NCBI GenBank assembly: GCA_964557005.1
Contig: CAZKYI010000004.1
Coordinates: forward strand, 124,001-188,000
Reading direction: 5' to 3'
Length of the DNA: 64,000 nt
Source: JBECKS01 sp964557005
GTDB taxonomy: Bacteria > Pseudomonadota > Gammaproteobacteria > Pseudomonadales > JBECKS01
Part shown: positions 63,930-64,000 of the stretch, piece after piece
Numbering within the stretch: the first letter of the stretch is position 1
Layout of the letters: the number at the start of each line of letters is the position of its first letter
Position numbers and translations under genes: made by a program
The notes under the pieces: model-generated
The model's input: only the letters and a program-made list of their open reading frames with translations
What the model was told of the DNA's origin: nothing
Database searches by the model: none

Positions 63930-64000
63930 CTACAACCCTCGCCTGTTCATAAACGCCAAACGCTCAAGTAATTGAACATCCTGTTCATTTTTCAGCAGCG
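63930..64000 (-). CDS. C-terminal end of a probable MoxR-family AAA+ ATPase (partial)
   Basis: The minus-strand frame ending at a TAG at 63932-63930 reads LLKNEQDVQLLERLAFMNRRGL. This resembles MoxR tails, which often finish near RRGL. It runs off the right edge. The call rests on 22 residues and the usual moxR-VWA gene order. Confidence 0.5.
   Translation of the reverse strand, partial: LLKNEQDVQLLERLAFMNRRGL

Overview
The window is a piece of a gammaproteobacterial chromosome, with G+C in the mid-40s % as judged by eye. Several gene orders typical of that class support this: cspD/clpS-clpA, infA, bpt, aat, trxB next to ftsK-lolA-rarA-crcB-serS-cysG; smc-zipA-ligA; and gspA-gspB. A 28-bp site matching the gammaproteobacterial dif consensus also fits. 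I cannot name the genus.

Layout. 1-5.2 kb is accessory: the 3' end of a large YD/Rhs-type protein carrying LysM and lipase-like parts, an ankyrin-repeat lipoprotein that may be its immunity protein, and a REP-associated (RAYT) transposase bracketed by a 10-bp inverted repeat. 5.2-11.7 kb holds rluE-cspD, the N-degron machinery (ClpS, ClpA, Bpt, Aat), infA and trxB. 11.8-19.7 kb is a tightly packed plus-strand run ftsK-lolA-rarA-crcB-serS-cysG-GXWXG protein. 19.8-25.9 kb is a minus-strand run: a YejM-like inner-membrane transferase/hydrolase, HMG-CoA lyase, a diheme c4-type cytochrome, a diheme cytochrome c peroxidase-like protein, and a secreted beta-helix protein with a C-terminal haem domain. 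This run is the least understood system here.

26-29 kb holds a small lipoprotein behind an 11-G tract, a HigBA and a VapBC toxin-antitoxin module, and between them the dif site (27596-27623). Every GGGNAGGG (KOPS) octamer I found points toward dif: five on the plus strand to its left, four on the minus strand to its right. The window therefore appears to contain the replication terminus, and ftsK itself lies about 14 kb from dif.

29-42 kb: DAHP synthase, SemiSWEET, a split PqiA pair with a six-MCE-domain PqiB/LetB-like protein, an SDR, an AMACR-like CoA transferase, murI, gspB, a short gspA, a lytic transglycosylase lipoprotein and ligA. 42-50.7 kb: zipA, smc, ggt, a DUF1232 protein, rmuC and a methyltransferase. 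50.66-51.24 kb is a 585-bp gene-free, AT-rich stretch with six DnaA-box-like sequences and an IHF consensus. It resembles an origin or a datA/DARS element. 51-64 kb: a geranylgeranyl-reductase-like flavoprotein, mdh, gcdH, an unrecognised polytopic membrane protein with an aldehyde dehydrogenase, a phosphoglycerol-transferase-like protein overlapping a sulfotransferase gene, a ceramidase-family membrane protein, rraA, an NAD(P)-binding protein, and a VWA protein preceded by the tail of a probable MoxR ATPase. I saw no tRNA, rRNA, CRISPR array or complete IS element other than the RAYT gene.
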